A DNA stretch of 64,000 nucleotides from Prevotella sp. HUN102 (GCF_000688375.1 NZ_JIAF01000004.1:1612001-1676000), one strand, 5' to 3'. Shown: positions 38,901 to 46,368, counted from the stretch's first letter. Program-made: numbers and translations. The notes: generated by a model not told the origin, from the sequence alone.

Positions 38901-39169
38901 TTGCGATGATCGTTGGTCTGTTGCCGTTGATGTTTGCAAGTGGTGTAGGCCGTAACGGTAACCAAACATTGGGTGCTGCCGCAGTAGGTGGTATGTTGAT
39001 TGGTACATTCATTCAGGTGCTCGTTGTGCCGGCTTTGTTTGCCATCTTCCAGTATCTTCAGGAAAAGTTGAGTCCGATTGAATTTGAAGACGAGGACAAC
39101 AAGGAGGTTGCTAAAGAAATCGAGCCGTATGTTTCAGGCCCTGCTGACACGTACAGAATCGAGGAATAA
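35906..39169 (+). CDS. RND multidrug efflux permease (AcrB/HAE1 family)
   Basis: 1087 residues, standard size. Starts with the HAE1 signature FIKRPVLSTVVSIFFVLLG and PVEQYPDIAPPTI. Twelve membrane spans and two large periplasmic loops. TM4 carries the proton-relay pair in AIVVDDAIVVVEAV. The second half has LIGLLAKNAILIVEFALE. Exports hydrophobic or amphiphilic drugs and bile-type compounds by proton antiport. Lies 23 bp after the adaptor gene. Confidence 0.95.
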   Translation: MTFTNFIKRPVLSTVVSIFFVLLGTIGLVSLPVEQYPDIAPPTISVMTTYQGANAQTVLNSVVTPLEESINGVENMTYIQSSATNSGMAQITVYFKQGTDPDMAAVNVQNRVSQAQALLPAEVTRVGVTVSKRQSSNVIMYNLTTDDGRYDDEFLTNYNAINVVPLLKRINGVGDVQTPGMKTYSMRIWLKPDRMMQYGLVPSDISAALAEQNIEAAPGSFGEQSDMKYEYTMRYKGRLQTKEEYGNIIISSNTNGQTLHLKDVADIELGGLMYSVAMKSNNQPAVVGMVQQIAGSNATQIASDVKKALEGVRKNMPPGMKIQITQDVTEFLFASIEEVIFTLVLTLALVFLVVYIFLQDVRSTLIPMIAVPVALIGTFFFLWMFGFSINLLTLSALLLAIAIVVDDAIVVVEAVHAKLDLGYKSAMTASIDAMNEISGAIISITLVMASVFVPVSFMSGTSGTFYREFGVTMAISIVISALNALTLSPALCAILLKPHADDHENRKKSFVDRFHDAFNTQFDKLNEKYKKGVEKVINHRLITGLSVVIGIVALVITMSTTKTGLVPDEDTGVLFAAVTLPPGTSQAESMNMTNHIDKMLASNPYIETRVQLVGYNFIAGQGSNQATFIMKLKPFEERKYGFFDRVKAVFSGAGIAGLFIDPTSSNMVLGMIYKQTASLKGAQVIAFAPPMVPGFAMANGLTFTMQDQTGGDLNKFYQITQDYLKALNERPEIATAMTSYNPNYPQYLVDVDVAKTKQAGTSPAAVLSVLQGYYGGLYASNFNAYGKLYRVMIQGSVESRMTESSLNSIYVRTAGGMAPVSEFCTLKRVYGPASVERFNLFTSINVNASPADGYSSGDAIKAVEEVAAQKLPQGYSYEFSGLTRSEQESSNSTGIIFALCLVFVYLILSAQYESYILPLAVVLSIPFGLAGAFIFTQLFGHNNDIYMQISLIMLIGLLAKNAILIVEFALERRRTGMAIKYAAILGAGARLRPILMTSLAMIVGLLPLMFASGVGRNGNQTLGAAAVGGMLIGTFIQVLVVPALFAIFQYLQEKLSPIEFEDEDNKEVAKEIEPYVSGPADTYRIEE

Positions 39170-39195
39170 GCGTTATTGAAATTATATCAGAAATA

Positions 39196-40575
39196 ATGAA
39201 GAAGTTAAATATAATCATCTTAGGTTTTGCAGTACTGTCATTGACAGGCTGCAAGAGCCTTTACGGCACCTATGAACGCCCCGATGTTGTGTCGGAAGGA
39301 ATTGTTCGCGACCCTGTCAATGACCAAGCTACGCTCGAAGGTGCTAATGATTTCGGTAACTTGCCTTGGCGCAGCGTCTTTACCGACCCTCATTTGCAGG
39401 CAATTATCGAGAAGGCATTGGAAAACAATCCGGATTTGCTCAATGCGGCACTCAACATTGATATTGCAGAACAACAGTTGAAGTCTGCGAAATTGTCGTT
39501 TCTTCCATCAGTAGTATTTGCTCCACAGGGAACGATTACCCATTTTGGTTCGCATACTGAAGCTACAAAATCCTATGTGTTGCCAATCGCTGCCAGTTGG
39601 GATATAGACCTTTTCGGCAAGTTGCGCAATCAGAAGAAGGCTGCACAGATGGCAATGCTCCAGATGCAAGACTACAAGGTAGCTGTTCAGACAGGCCTTA
39701 TCTGCAATATTGCAAACCTCTACTACACATTGCTGATGCTCGACCGTCAGAACGAAATCGTTACCAATATGGCCGGACTCACCAAGAATACGTGGGATAT
39801 GATGCAGTTGCAGATGGAATTCGGGCGTGCCCGTGCCACGAGTGTTCAGAGTGCACAGGCTGCTTACTATGGAGTTCAGACGCAAGCAACAGACATCAAA
39901 CGCCAGATTCGTGAAGTGGAAAACTCATTGAGTCTTCTGATGGGCGAACCTGCCCACACGATTGCACGAGGAACATTGGCCAATCAGAGTCTTCCAACCA
40001 ACTTCTCCGGTGGAGTGGGAGTGGAACTGTTGAGCAATCGTGCTGATGTTCACGCAAAGGAAATGGCACTCGCACAGTGTTTCTACAACGTTAAGACGGC
40101 GCGTGCCCAGTTCTATCCGTCTCTCAACATTTCTCCAACAGGTGGCTGGAGCAACGGCAACGGTCTGGTAAACCCTGCGAAACTCTTGTTGAGCGCAGTA
40201 GCCAGCCTTACGCAGCCTCTCTTTATGCAAGGAAAACTGAAGGCTGGACTCCGTGTTGCGGAGGATCAGTACAAGCAAGCCTACAATACTTGGCAGAACA
40301 GTGTGCTTACTGCCGGTTCGGAGGTGAGCAATGCTTTGGTGGCTTACAATGCGGCTGAGGAAAAAAGCAAGCTCTATGATCAGCAGATTGAAGTCTTGAA
40401 GACCAATGTTGAGCATACACAGATGCTTTATCGTCAGAGCTCCAGTTCCTATCTTGAAGTGATTACAGCGCAGCAGAGTCTGCTGAATGCTGAAATATCT
40501 CAGGTGCAGGATCAGTTCTCCAAGCTCCAGGCCATCGTAAACCTTTACTATGCATTGGGTGGAGGCTCCAAGTAA
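39196..40575 (+). CDS. RND efflux outer-membrane channel lipoprotein (OprM/TolC family)
   Basis: 459 residues. Lipoprotein signal LSLTGCKSLYGTYERPD, then two OEP repeats with long helices (NPDLLNAALNIDIAEQQLK and SSSYLEVITAQQSLLNAEI). Forms the trimeric exit duct for the pump encoded just upstream (26 bp). The complete adaptor-pump-channel set should be functional on its own. No dedicated repressor gene is adjacent. Confidence 0.9.
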   Translation: MKKLNIIILGFAVLSLTGCKSLYGTYERPDVVSEGIVRDPVNDQATLEGANDFGNLPWRSVFTDPHLQAIIEKALENNPDLLNAALNIDIAEQQLKSAKLSFLPSVVFAPQGTITHFGSHTEATKSYVLPIAASWDIDLFGKLRNQKKAAQMAMLQMQDYKVAVQTGLICNIANLYYTLLMLDRQNEIVTNMAGLTKNTWDMMQLQMEFGRARATSVQSAQAAYYGVQTQATDIKRQIREVENSLSLLMGEPAHTIARGTLANQSLPTNFSGGVGVELLSNRADVHAKEMALAQCFYNVKTARAQFYPSLNISPTGGWSNGNGLVNPAKLLLSAVASLTQPLFMQGKLKAGLRVAEDQYKQAYNTWQNSVLTAGSEVSNALVAYNAAEEKSKLYDQQIEVLKTNVEHTQMLYRQSSSSYLEVITAQQSLLNAEISQVQDQFSKLQAIVNLYYALGGGSK

Positions 40576-40660
40576 TTAAAACAAGTGTAAACTACCAACG
40601 TTATCCCCGGTCAGCAAGTTGGGCTACTTTCCTGAAAAAGAAAGTACGGGGTGAAGCAAT

Positions 40661-41443
40661 ATGAGTAGTGAAATCAGTCCAAGAGCCGAGATTTCTCCAA
40701 AGGCAAAGATTGGAAACGGCTGCAAGATATTTCCATTCGTTTACATTGAGGACGATGTTGTCATTGGCGACAACTGTATCATCTTCCCGTTCGTAAGTAT
40801 CTTGAACGGAACTCGTATGGGAAATGGCAACAAGATTCATCAAGGTGCTGTAATCGGCGCACTGCCACAGGACTTCAGTTTTGTGGGAGAAAAAAGCGAA
40901 TGTATTCTCGGCGACAACAATGTCATCCGTGAAAACGTCGTTATCAATCGTGCAACTCACAGAGGTTGTCAGACCGTTCTCGGTTCAAACAATTTCCTGA
41001 TGGAAGGCGCACACATAAGCCACGATACAAAAATCGGCAATAATTGCGTGTTCGGCTATGGTGTGAAAATATCCGGCGACTGCGAGATTGCCGACCACGT
41101 AATCTATTCTTCAAGTGTTATTCAGAAGGCAAAAACCCGCGTTGGTGTTGGTGCTACGATTCAGGCAAGCACCACATTCGGCCGAGATGTGCCTCCTTAC
41201 ATCATTGTCGGTGGTACACCGGTAGGCTATGGAGGCGTAAACTCAACTATGTGCAGCGCAATGGGCATAGACGATAAAGTGAAAAAGCACATAGCCAACG
41301 CATACCGCTTGATATTCCACGGTCAGACGTCGGTGTTCGATGCTTGCATTCAGGTAGACCAACAGGTGCCTGATTCGGAAGAGATTCGCAATATCGTGAA
41401 TTTCATACGTGAAACAGAAAAAGGAATCATCAGTAAATTATAA
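40661..41443 (+). CDS. lpxA: LpxA-like acyl-ACP--UDP-GlcNAc O-acyltransferase
   Basis: 260 residues, the LpxA length. The N-terminal two thirds is a left-handed beta helix of hexapeptide repeats (ISPRAEISPKAKIGNGCKI onward) with the LpxA-type His in EGAHISHDTKIGNNC. The C-terminal part is the helical LpxA domain. It would catalyse the first step of lipid A synthesis. It lies 85 bp after the efflux operon, apart from lpxD or fabZ, so this could be a second, divergent LpxA paralogue rather than the main enzyme. Confidence 0.75.
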   Translation: MSSEISPRAEISPKAKIGNGCKIFPFVYIEDDVVIGDNCIIFPFVSILNGTRMGNGNKIHQGAVIGALPQDFSFVGEKSECILGDNNVIRENVVINRATHRGCQTVLGSNNFLMEGAHISHDTKIGNNCVFGYGVKISGDCEIADHVIYSSSVIQKAKTRVGVGATIQASTTFGRDVPPYIIVGGTPVGYGGVNSTMCSAMGIDDKVKKHIANAYRLIFHGQTSVFDACIQVDQQVPDSEEIRNIVNFIRETEKGIISKL

Positions 41444-41472
41444 AATTCATACCTGTAAATTTGTGATGATAG

Positions 41473-41508
41473 TAAGGACTGGCCGTGAGGTCAGTCCTTA
41501 TTTTTTTA
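41473..41508 (+). terminator. Terminator downstream of lpxA
   Basis: TAAGGACTGGCC pairs with GGTCAGTCCTTA (one G-T) around a GTGA loop, followed by TTTTTTTATT. It ends the efflux-lpxA unit. Confidence 0.9.
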
Positions 41509-41518
41509 TTTGTGTGAT

Positions 41519-41627
41519 GAAAAGATGTCAGGAGACAAGTGAATAAGTGGACAAGGAAACAAGGAGACAAGAGAACAAGGTGGCAAGTGAATAAGTGGAC
41601 AAGGAGACAAGTGAACAAGTTTACGAG
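41519..41627. repeat. Degenerate tandem repeat rich in GGAGACAAG/GAACAAG
   Basis: About ten loose copies of a 9-10 bp purine-rich unit (ACAAGGAGACAAG, GAATAAGTGGACAAGG). The minus strand reads as a spurious low-complexity frame of Leu/Val/Phe/Thr/Cys. A similar C/T-rich stretch occurs at 32191-32230. Confidence 0.6.
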
Positions 41628-41788
41628 TAAGTTTCTTTTATAAACTTAAAAAGTCAGATGAAAGTAAGTGTACTGTCGTCTGAAAATGAAGAAAATCGCT
41701 TGCCAACTGTCTGACTTGTATCCTTGTCTATTCATCCGAGAATCCGAATTATCATAGCCAATCCTTTCCTTTCTTCGTTCTTTTTCAT

Positions 41789-41796
41789 TATATTTG
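41789..41796 (+). promoter_or_regulatory. Putative -7 box for the aldo/keto reductase gene
   Basis: TATATTTG matches TAnnTTTG. It overlaps an in-frame ATG at 41794, so translation must start at the next ATG, 41827. Confidence 0.55.
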
Positions 41797-41826
41797 CATA
41801 TCAATATATACAAAAACAACAAGACT

Positions 41827-42783
41827 ATGGAATTAAAAGGACATTATTTAGCTGATGCAAACCGCTATCAGAGGAGTAAGGATATATTTCAGAGATGTGG
41901 AAAGAGTGGGGTGCTGCTGCCCAAACTGTCGCTCGGTTTCTGGCACAATTTCGGAAGCGTAGACCCATACGAGCGCAGCCGTGCCATCACACACTATGCT
42001 TTCGACAACGGCGTAACGCACTTCGATTTGGCAAACAACTACGGATCGGTCTATGGCTCGGCAGAGGAAACTTTCGGACGCCTGATGGATGATGATTTCG
42101 CACCTTATCGCGACGAGCTGTTTATCTCCACCAAGGCCGGATATGATATGTGGGAAGGGCCATACGGCGAGTGGGGTTCGCGCAAGTATCTGTTTGCCAG
42201 CCTCAACCAGAGCCTCAAGCGAATGCACTTGGACTATGTAGACCTGTTCTACAGCCATCGTTTCGACCCCAACACGCCTGTTGAGGAAACTTGTCAGGCT
42301 ATGGTAGACATCGTTCGGCAAGGCAAGGCACTTTATCTCGGTATCAGCAACTGGCCATTAGAACCTTTAAAGCAGGCCTTTGAATATCTGAAAGCCCACG
42401 ATGCACCACTCCTTATCTATCAGGGAAAACTGAGTATGATAAACCGTACACCAATTGATGAAGGCATTCTGAACTTCTGTGCCGATAATGGAATTGGTTT
42501 TATCGCCTTTTCTCCACTCGGGCAAGGTCTATTAACCGACCGTTATAAGAACGGAATACCCGAAGACAGTCGTATGGCAAAGGGTAAATTCCTCCGAAAG
42601 GAAATGCTGACAGACGAACTTTCCGCTCGACTCAAGCAATGGGGAGCGGAAGCTGAGGTGGCAAACCGTTCTTTGGCAGAGCACGCTCTTCGCTGGGTTC
42701 TGGAGCAGCGTGGGATTACTTCCGTGCTTGTTGGCGCAAGCAGCGTGGAGCAACTCGCCACCAACCTGAAATGTATGTTTTAA
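41827..42783 (+). CDS. Aldo/keto reductase (YghZ-like)
   Basis: 318 residues. TIM-barrel AKR residues are visible: Asp and Tyr in HFDLANNYGSVYGSAEE, Lys in FISTKAGYDMWEGPYG, and His in LFYSHRFDP. The closest remembered group is the YghZ/L-glyceraldehyde-3-phosphate reductase branch, which uses NADPH to reduce small aldehydes. The protein ends at TNLKCMF, about 15-25 residues earlier than usual relatives, so the last helix is short or lost. Monocistronic. Confidence 0.8.
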   Translation: MELKGHYLADANRYQRSKDIFQRCGKSGVLLPKLSLGFWHNFGSVDPYERSRAITHYAFDNGVTHFDLANNYGSVYGSAEETFGRLMDDDFAPYRDELFISTKAGYDMWEGPYGEWGSRKYLFASLNQSLKRMHLDYVDLFYSHRFDPNTPVEETCQAMVDIVRQGKALYLGISNWPLEPLKQAFEYLKAHDAPLLIYQGKLSMINRTPIDEGILNFCADNGIGFIAFSPLGQGLLTDRYKNGIPEDSRMAKGKFLRKEMLTDELSARLKQWGAEAEVANRSLAEHALRWVLEQRGITSVLVGASSVEQLATNLKCMF

Positions 42784-42811
42784 AAGAAGATTCTGTTTCA
42801 AAAGAACACTT

Positions 42812-42835
42812 GAGTTCGGGATAAGTCCCGAACTC
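42812..42835. repeat. 10-bp perfect hairpin related to 32231-32274
   Basis: GAGTTCGGGA-TAAG-TCCCGAACTC. On the minus strand the core TTCGGGACTTATCCCGAA matches the core of the hairpin at 32231-32274. It may also act as a terminator for the reductase gene 29 bp upstream, though no good T-run follows. Confidence 0.65.
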
Positions 42836-42892
42836 GGGAAAACAGACACACGCAGCCGGATGCCAACCTCAAAGAATCCTTTATTACAAAAG

Positions 42893-43159
42893 CAAAAGCG
42901 CAGGACTGCCGTCCTACGCTTTGTTATTCTCAGTAAGGCTGAACCTTACCTTATGCTTGATTTTGTGGGTTTCGCCTCACGGCGTTCCCCATTCAATCTT
43001 GCATCTTTTTGTTATCCTTACTTGAATCAATCTTAATAACCTTACAACTAATCCTTTGTTCCTGAACAATCTCTTTTGTTCTACCTTAAAATTAAAATAA
43101 CTAAAAACCTAAATCTATTACTATTAACCTAAACAATCTATTAACCTTTTGTCTTTTGA
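42893..43159 (-). ncRNA. Candidate structured small RNA (about 265 nt)
   Basis: A perfect Bacteroidetes promoter (43165-43194) starts a minus-strand transcript that ends at a strong terminator (42895-42922). No ORF beyond about 13 codons lies inside, and no minus-strand gene lies downstream for more than 10 kb. The 3' half is highly structured: GGGGAACGCC-GTGA-GGCGAAACCC (about 43000-42975), GTAAGG-TTCAG-CCTTAC, then the terminator stem. The 5' half is A/T-rich with repeated AGGTTAATAG-like blocks. Family not recognised. Confidence 0.55.
42895..42922 (-). terminator. Terminator of the minus-strand RNA unit
   Basis: AAAGCG.AGGAC pairs with GTCCT.CGCTTT around TGCC with one mismatch. The minus-strand tail is TGCTTTTG. 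Confidence 0.7.
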
Positions 43160-43164
43160 CAATG

Positions 43165-43194
43165 CAAAGGTAGAAATGTTTTGGCGACTAACAA
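43165..43194 (-). promoter_or_regulatory. Promoter of the minus-strand RNA unit
   Basis: Minus-strand TTG (43192-43194), 19 bp, TACCTTTG (43165-43172). Predicted start near 43159. Confidence 0.65.
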
Positions 43195-43314
43195 TATTTC
43201 TGCAAGTTTTTCTATGCAAAAGTGTCTTTTTCTTGATGTAAATCAAACGCCTGTGTGCGAGCACATCAGGCGGTTATGCTTTAATTGACTTTGGTCAGTC
43301 GGCAGTCCTTTCTG

Positions 43315-43743
43315 TTAATCGACTTTTTCTCCCGACCCGTTCATCGTTTTCTGAATCTTGATTTCCTGTGTTCGGACCATAAACCATCCCACCGTCTTCA
43401 GCGTGGCAATGCCCATAAACAGAGAGATAGCCGTAAGCGTAACGAACCTGCTGTTCTCATTGAGCAGCGTAAAAAGCGGCAGATTGATGTTGAACGTGAA
43501 CAACGGCACGTTTGTGGGCATAGTGAGAATGAGGAAGAATCCAATACATCCGAACACCAGACCGACAACGAATGCCACCAGTACGGCCATCCGATACCTC
43601 TGGATGCGTGCCTCGCTATACTTTCTGACCAGTTCTATGTCGTCCAGTCGCTTGTTCAGCGCAGCCATATATGCTTCGTTGCTCCCCAAGTCGGGCTTGT
43701 AGTCAGCAAAAAGCTCGTCCAAAGAAAAATCCTGTTCTTTCAT
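43315..43743 (-). CDS. Two-span membrane protein, possible anti-sigma factor
   Basis: 142 residues. An acidic N-terminal cytoplasmic part (1-50, DFSLDELFADYKPDLGSNEAYMA in two pieces) precedes two membrane spans (about 52-74 and 100-122) and a short Lys-rich tail. Its ATG overlaps the sigma-factor stop by 4 bp (ATGA), the usual arrangement for a membrane anti-sigma partner. No ZAS zinc motif. Function is inferred from position only. Confidence 0.6.
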   Translation of the reverse strand: MKEQDFSLDELFADYKPDLGSNEAYMAALNKRLDDIELVRKYSEARIQRYRMAVLVAFVVGLVFGCIGFFLILTMPTNVPLFTFNINLPLFTLLNENSRFVTLTAISLFMGIATLKTVGWFMVRTQEIKIQKTMNGSGEKVD

Positions 43744-44237
43744 CTGATAATCTGTTTTAAATGTTCGCGTCCGCGCGATAGCTGCTTCTTCACGGCATCC
43801 TCCGAGTTTTCCACAATTTGCGCAATCTCCTTGATGGAGTATCCCTTGAGATGGAATAGAAGAATAGCCGTTCGCTCCTTTTCGGGCAGTTTGTTCAGTG
43901 CCGCATATAGCTCCTGATACTTGTAGGAATCATCGGCGGCATTCGGCGCAACTGCATTCACAGCCTCGTTGAGTTGCGATAGCTTCCTCGATTTCTTCCT
44001 CGAATCCAGAAAAGTGTTGTAGGCAATCCGGTAGAGCCACGCCGTGAACTTCTGCTGCTCATCGTAATTCTCTGCGGCGAGATAGGCCTTTACCAGTGCT
44101 TCCTGTGCAATATCTTCGGCATCGGGTCTGTTTCCGCAGCACAAGGCAAGCAGAAACCTGCGTAGAGACTCCTGCTCGCTTGATACAAGTTCTATGAATC
44201 GCTTTCTGTTCACGATAGCAATGTTATCCTTCAACAA
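43740..44237 (-). CDS. ECF-type RNA polymerase sigma factor
   Basis: 165 residues. Region 2 contains PDAEDIAQEALVKAYLAA and FTAWLYRIAYNTFLDSRKK. Region 4 contains LPEKERTAILLFHLKGYS and IKEIAQIVENSEDAVKKQLSRG. Regions 1 and 3 are absent, as in ECF sigmas. It is the middle gene of three overlapping minus-strand genes (14 bp with the upstream gene, 4 bp with the downstream gene). This suggests membrane-signal-dependent control of an unknown regulon. Confidence 0.9.
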   Translation of the reverse strand: MLKDNIAIVNRKRFIELVSSEQESLRRFLLALCCGNRPDAEDIAQEALVKAYLAAENYDEQQKFTAWLYRIAYNTFLDSRKKSRKLSQLNEAVNAVAPNAADDSYKYQELYAALNKLPEKERTAILLFHLKGYSIKEIAQIVENSEDAVKKQLSRGREHLKQIIR

Positions 44238-44652
44238 TCTCCTGCTCCTTGTTCAACAGGAGCTTCTTACCAGTATAATAACTACACAAACTTGCTATTC
44301 CGTAGGCAAGAGCGAAAATCCCTGCTGTTCCTAATATCATCGTGCTGTCGTTCATTCCTTCAAATTCAAAATAGTGCAGCACGGCTATTGCGATTGCACC
44401 GATACCGACGGTGGTGGAAGCGCAGCCGTTGAAGAGTTTTCCGATAACCTTTTCCTCAGTAGACTTTGCTGAACCGAGTAGCTTGAGGAATTTTTCTATG
44501 TCTGCTTCGGCATCTTTTTCCAAAGCCTTCATAATGAGATTAGTTCTTTCCTTAGTTTCGTTAGTCTTGTGCTTGAACACAATCCATACTATCCATACCG
44601 GCATAACCACGCATATACTGATAGCCATTAAAAGTTGATCGATGTTGTGCAT
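44224..44652 (-). CDS. DUF6249-like membrane protein
   Basis: 142 residues. A membrane span at about 8-26 (ISICVVMPVWIVWIVF), a charged cytoplasmic middle (28-75), then two spans (about 78-95 and 103-122). It matches my memory of the small membrane proteins preceding ECF sigma genes in Bacteroidales. First gene of the operon; overlaps the sigma start by 14 bp. Function unknown; a role in the same signalling unit is inferred. Confidence 0.65.
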   Translation of the reverse strand: MHNIDQLLMAISICVVMPVWIVWIVFKHKTNETKERTNLIMKALEKDAEADIEKFLKLLGSAKSTEEKVIGKLFNGCASTTVGIGAIAIAVLHYFEFEGMNDSTMILGTAGIFALAYGIASLCSYYTGKKLLLNKEQEIVEG

Positions 44653-44837
44653 AATTTTTATTTTTTATTAGTTTAACTTCATTTCTGAACCAGTTCACTT
44701 ATATAACGAATCTGAGATGCAAAAAGTGACATCGCAATCTCACTTTTTCAGAAAATGTGATAGAATTGTATGAAAATACATTTTCATACTTTTCTTAACG
44801 TTTATAACTGTTTGGTAATCAGTAGTTTTGTTGCTTT

Positions 44838-44923
44838 GTTGCAATCTTGCGAAAAATGCACTGCAATCTTCGCAAAAACGCATTGCAATCTTGCGAAGAA
44901 TGGATTGCAATCTTCGCACGTTT
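44838..44923. repeat. 22-bp-period palindromic intergenic repeat, copy D
   Basis: The clearest copy: units start at 44841, 44863, 44885 and 44907, each beginning GCAATCTT and alternating GCGAA with CGCAA cores. GCGAAGAATG (44897 region) can pair with the following CAATCTTCGC. It lies between divergent genes. Confidence 0.85.
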
Positions 44924-45099
44924 ATAAAATGTATATCTTTATCTGCTGGCATTGCTATTATTTTGATGGAGCAATTCTGTTAGTTTGACATTTGGTATAG
45001 TTTGAAATTTAGCATCCATAAAATCTTGATATAAATCAATAGGATACTTATTCTTGTAAAGTTTTAGCTATATTTTTTTCTGAAAATTTCGAGAAACAC

Positions 45100-45107
45100 T
45101 ATATTTG
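45100..45107 (+). promoter_or_regulatory. Putative -7 box for the small peptide gene
   Basis: TATATTTG matches TAnnTTTG. The leader to the ATG at 45242 would be about 128 nt. Confidence 0.5.
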
Positions 45108-45241
45108 CAATTATATATAATAATGTGTGTATAATTCTGATATGAATTTTTAGACTGAAGAAATCAGAAGCAAAGCACATTGAAATAAATAGACTGATAG
45201 GATAAACAGAGTCACTTATTAGATAATTAAACTTGGAGAAA

Positions 45242-45430
45242 ATGGAAAAGAAACCGTATGAAGCACCAGTTTTGGTGGTAGCTATGTGCCAGTTGTATAG
45301 CCTTTTAGCATCTGCTTCTCAGCAGACATCAAGCGTTACCAGAACAAATGTAAAGCCTACGACGAAGAAATTTTTAGGTATAACAGAGAGAGGAATAACA
45401 GATTTCTCGGCAGAGAAGTGGGTGGACTGA
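45242..45430 (+). CDS. Small peptide of the Bacteroidales YxxPxxxVV...LLxAS type
   Basis: 62 residues starting MEKKPYEAPVLVVAMCQLYS, then LLASASQQTSSVTRTN. The layout (charged start, Tyr-x-x-Pro, a beta-like VV stretch, Leu-Ala-Ser, then a Ser/Thr/Gln tail) recalls numerous short uncharacterised Prevotella/Bacteroides proteins. No signal peptide, no membrane span. It has its own promoter and long leader. A TTG three codons upstream is rejected. Real translation is likely but unproven. Confidence 0.5.
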   Translation: MEKKPYEAPVLVVAMCQLYSLLASASQQTSSVTRTNVKPTTKKFLGITERGITDFSAEKWVD

Positions 45431-45586
45431 TAAAAATCTATTGTTATCTGCATTATGTTTGCTGCCTTGTCAATTATTATCTTGTAGTCCCTTGTCTGCA
45501 TCCTCGCTTCTTGCCCTCTTGAATAAATAAAACCTAAAAAATAGAATACGTCTTTAAGATTTCAGCAAATATTATGTATCTTTGCA

Positions 45587-45594
45587 GAATACCG
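45587..45594 (+). promoter_or_regulatory. Putative -7 box for the inositol-lipid cluster
   Basis: TATCTTTG matches TAnnTTTG, 47 bp before the first gene of the cluster. Confidence 0.55.
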
Positions 45595-45640
45595 TATTTG
45601 AATTTACAGATACAAATATGTAAAAACAGATTGTGCAAAG

Positions 45641-46360
45641 ATGAAGTATGCAATAATTGCTGCCGGCGAGGGTTCGAGACTGATGCAGGAAGGAGTGAAA
45701 GCTCCGAAACCTTTGGTTGCTGTCAATGGGGAAAGGCTCATTGACAGGCTCATCAGGATATTTGTGCAGAACGACGCAAGCGAGATTATCGTTATCTGCA
45801 ACGGGCAGATGACGGACGTGCATTGCCATCTTGAAGCATTGAAGCGTGAAGGACTGAACGGAAAGCAGATTCCATTGCGCTATATCGTGAAATCAACCCC
45901 GAGTTCGATGCACAGTTTCTACGAATTGAGCAGATATATAGGCGAAGAACCGTTCGTACTAACTACCGTTGATACTATTTTTCGTGAAGAAGAATTTACG
46001 GAATACGTGAAAGCATTTCGGGAAAATGCCGAGACTGACGCCTTTATGGGGGTTACAGATTATATCGACGACGAAAAACCATTGTATGTTGGGGTGGAAG
46101 ACAGCCTGAACATCAGTGGTTTTTTTGATACGAATGAGTCTGGTTGTCAGTACATTTCCGGAGGAATCTATGGCTTGCGTGCAGAAACAATCCGAACGCT
46201 GAACGACTGTATCGAGCGAGGCGAAAGCCGTATGCGCAACTTTCAGCGTGCATTGCTAGCCGATGGTTGGCAAGTAAAGGCATATCCTTTCTCTAAAATA
46301 CTGGATATCGACCACGCTGAGGACATTGAGAAGGCGGAAACATTTGTCAAGGAGAAATAA
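45641..46360 (+). CDS. Sugar/polyol-phosphate nucleotidyltransferase
   Basis: 239 residues. Rossmann nucleotidyltransferase start YAIIAAGEGSRLMQEG, then KAPKPLVAVNGERLIDRLI, and the metal-binding region VLTTVDTIF. The length and single-domain form suit an NTP-transferase that activates a phosphorylated polyol or sugar. Because it heads the cluster with inositol-phosphate synthase and a CDP-alcohol phosphotransferase, inositol-1-phosphate cytidylyltransferase activity is a fair guess, not shown by sequence. 8 bp precede the next gene. Confidence 0.75.
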   Translation: MKYAIIAAGEGSRLMQEGVKAPKPLVAVNGERLIDRLIRIFVQNDASEIIVICNGQMTDVHCHLEALKREGLNGKQIPLRYIVKSTPSSMHSFYELSRYIGEEPFVLTTVDTIFREEEFTEYVKAFRENAETDAFMGVTDYIDDEKPLYVGVEDSLNISGFFDTNESGCQYISGGIYGLRAETIRTLNDCIERGESRMRNFQRALLADGWQVKAYPFSKILDIDHAEDIEKAETFVKEK

Positions 46361-46368
46361 TCGGACCT

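Noticed and set aside
41430..41618. 62-codon minus-strand frame rich in Leu, Phe, Thr, Cys
   Set aside because: It is a translation of the degenerate GACAAG tandem repeat and overlaps the lpxA terminator.
41794..41826. Upstream ATG for the aldo/keto reductase
   Set aside because: It overlaps the -7 promoter box, so it would not be on the transcript.
44841..44923. CRISPR array suspected from regular 22-bp spacing
   Set aside because: The units are contiguous and degenerate with no unique spacers, and there are no cas genes in the window.
44740..44988. Short frames over the 22-bp repeats (also near 11866, 32381 and 54273) encoding similar ILRK...FARL peptides
   Set aside because: The resemblance comes from the repeated DNA being read in the same frame, and both strands give such frames. 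There is no start context or conservation beyond the repeat.
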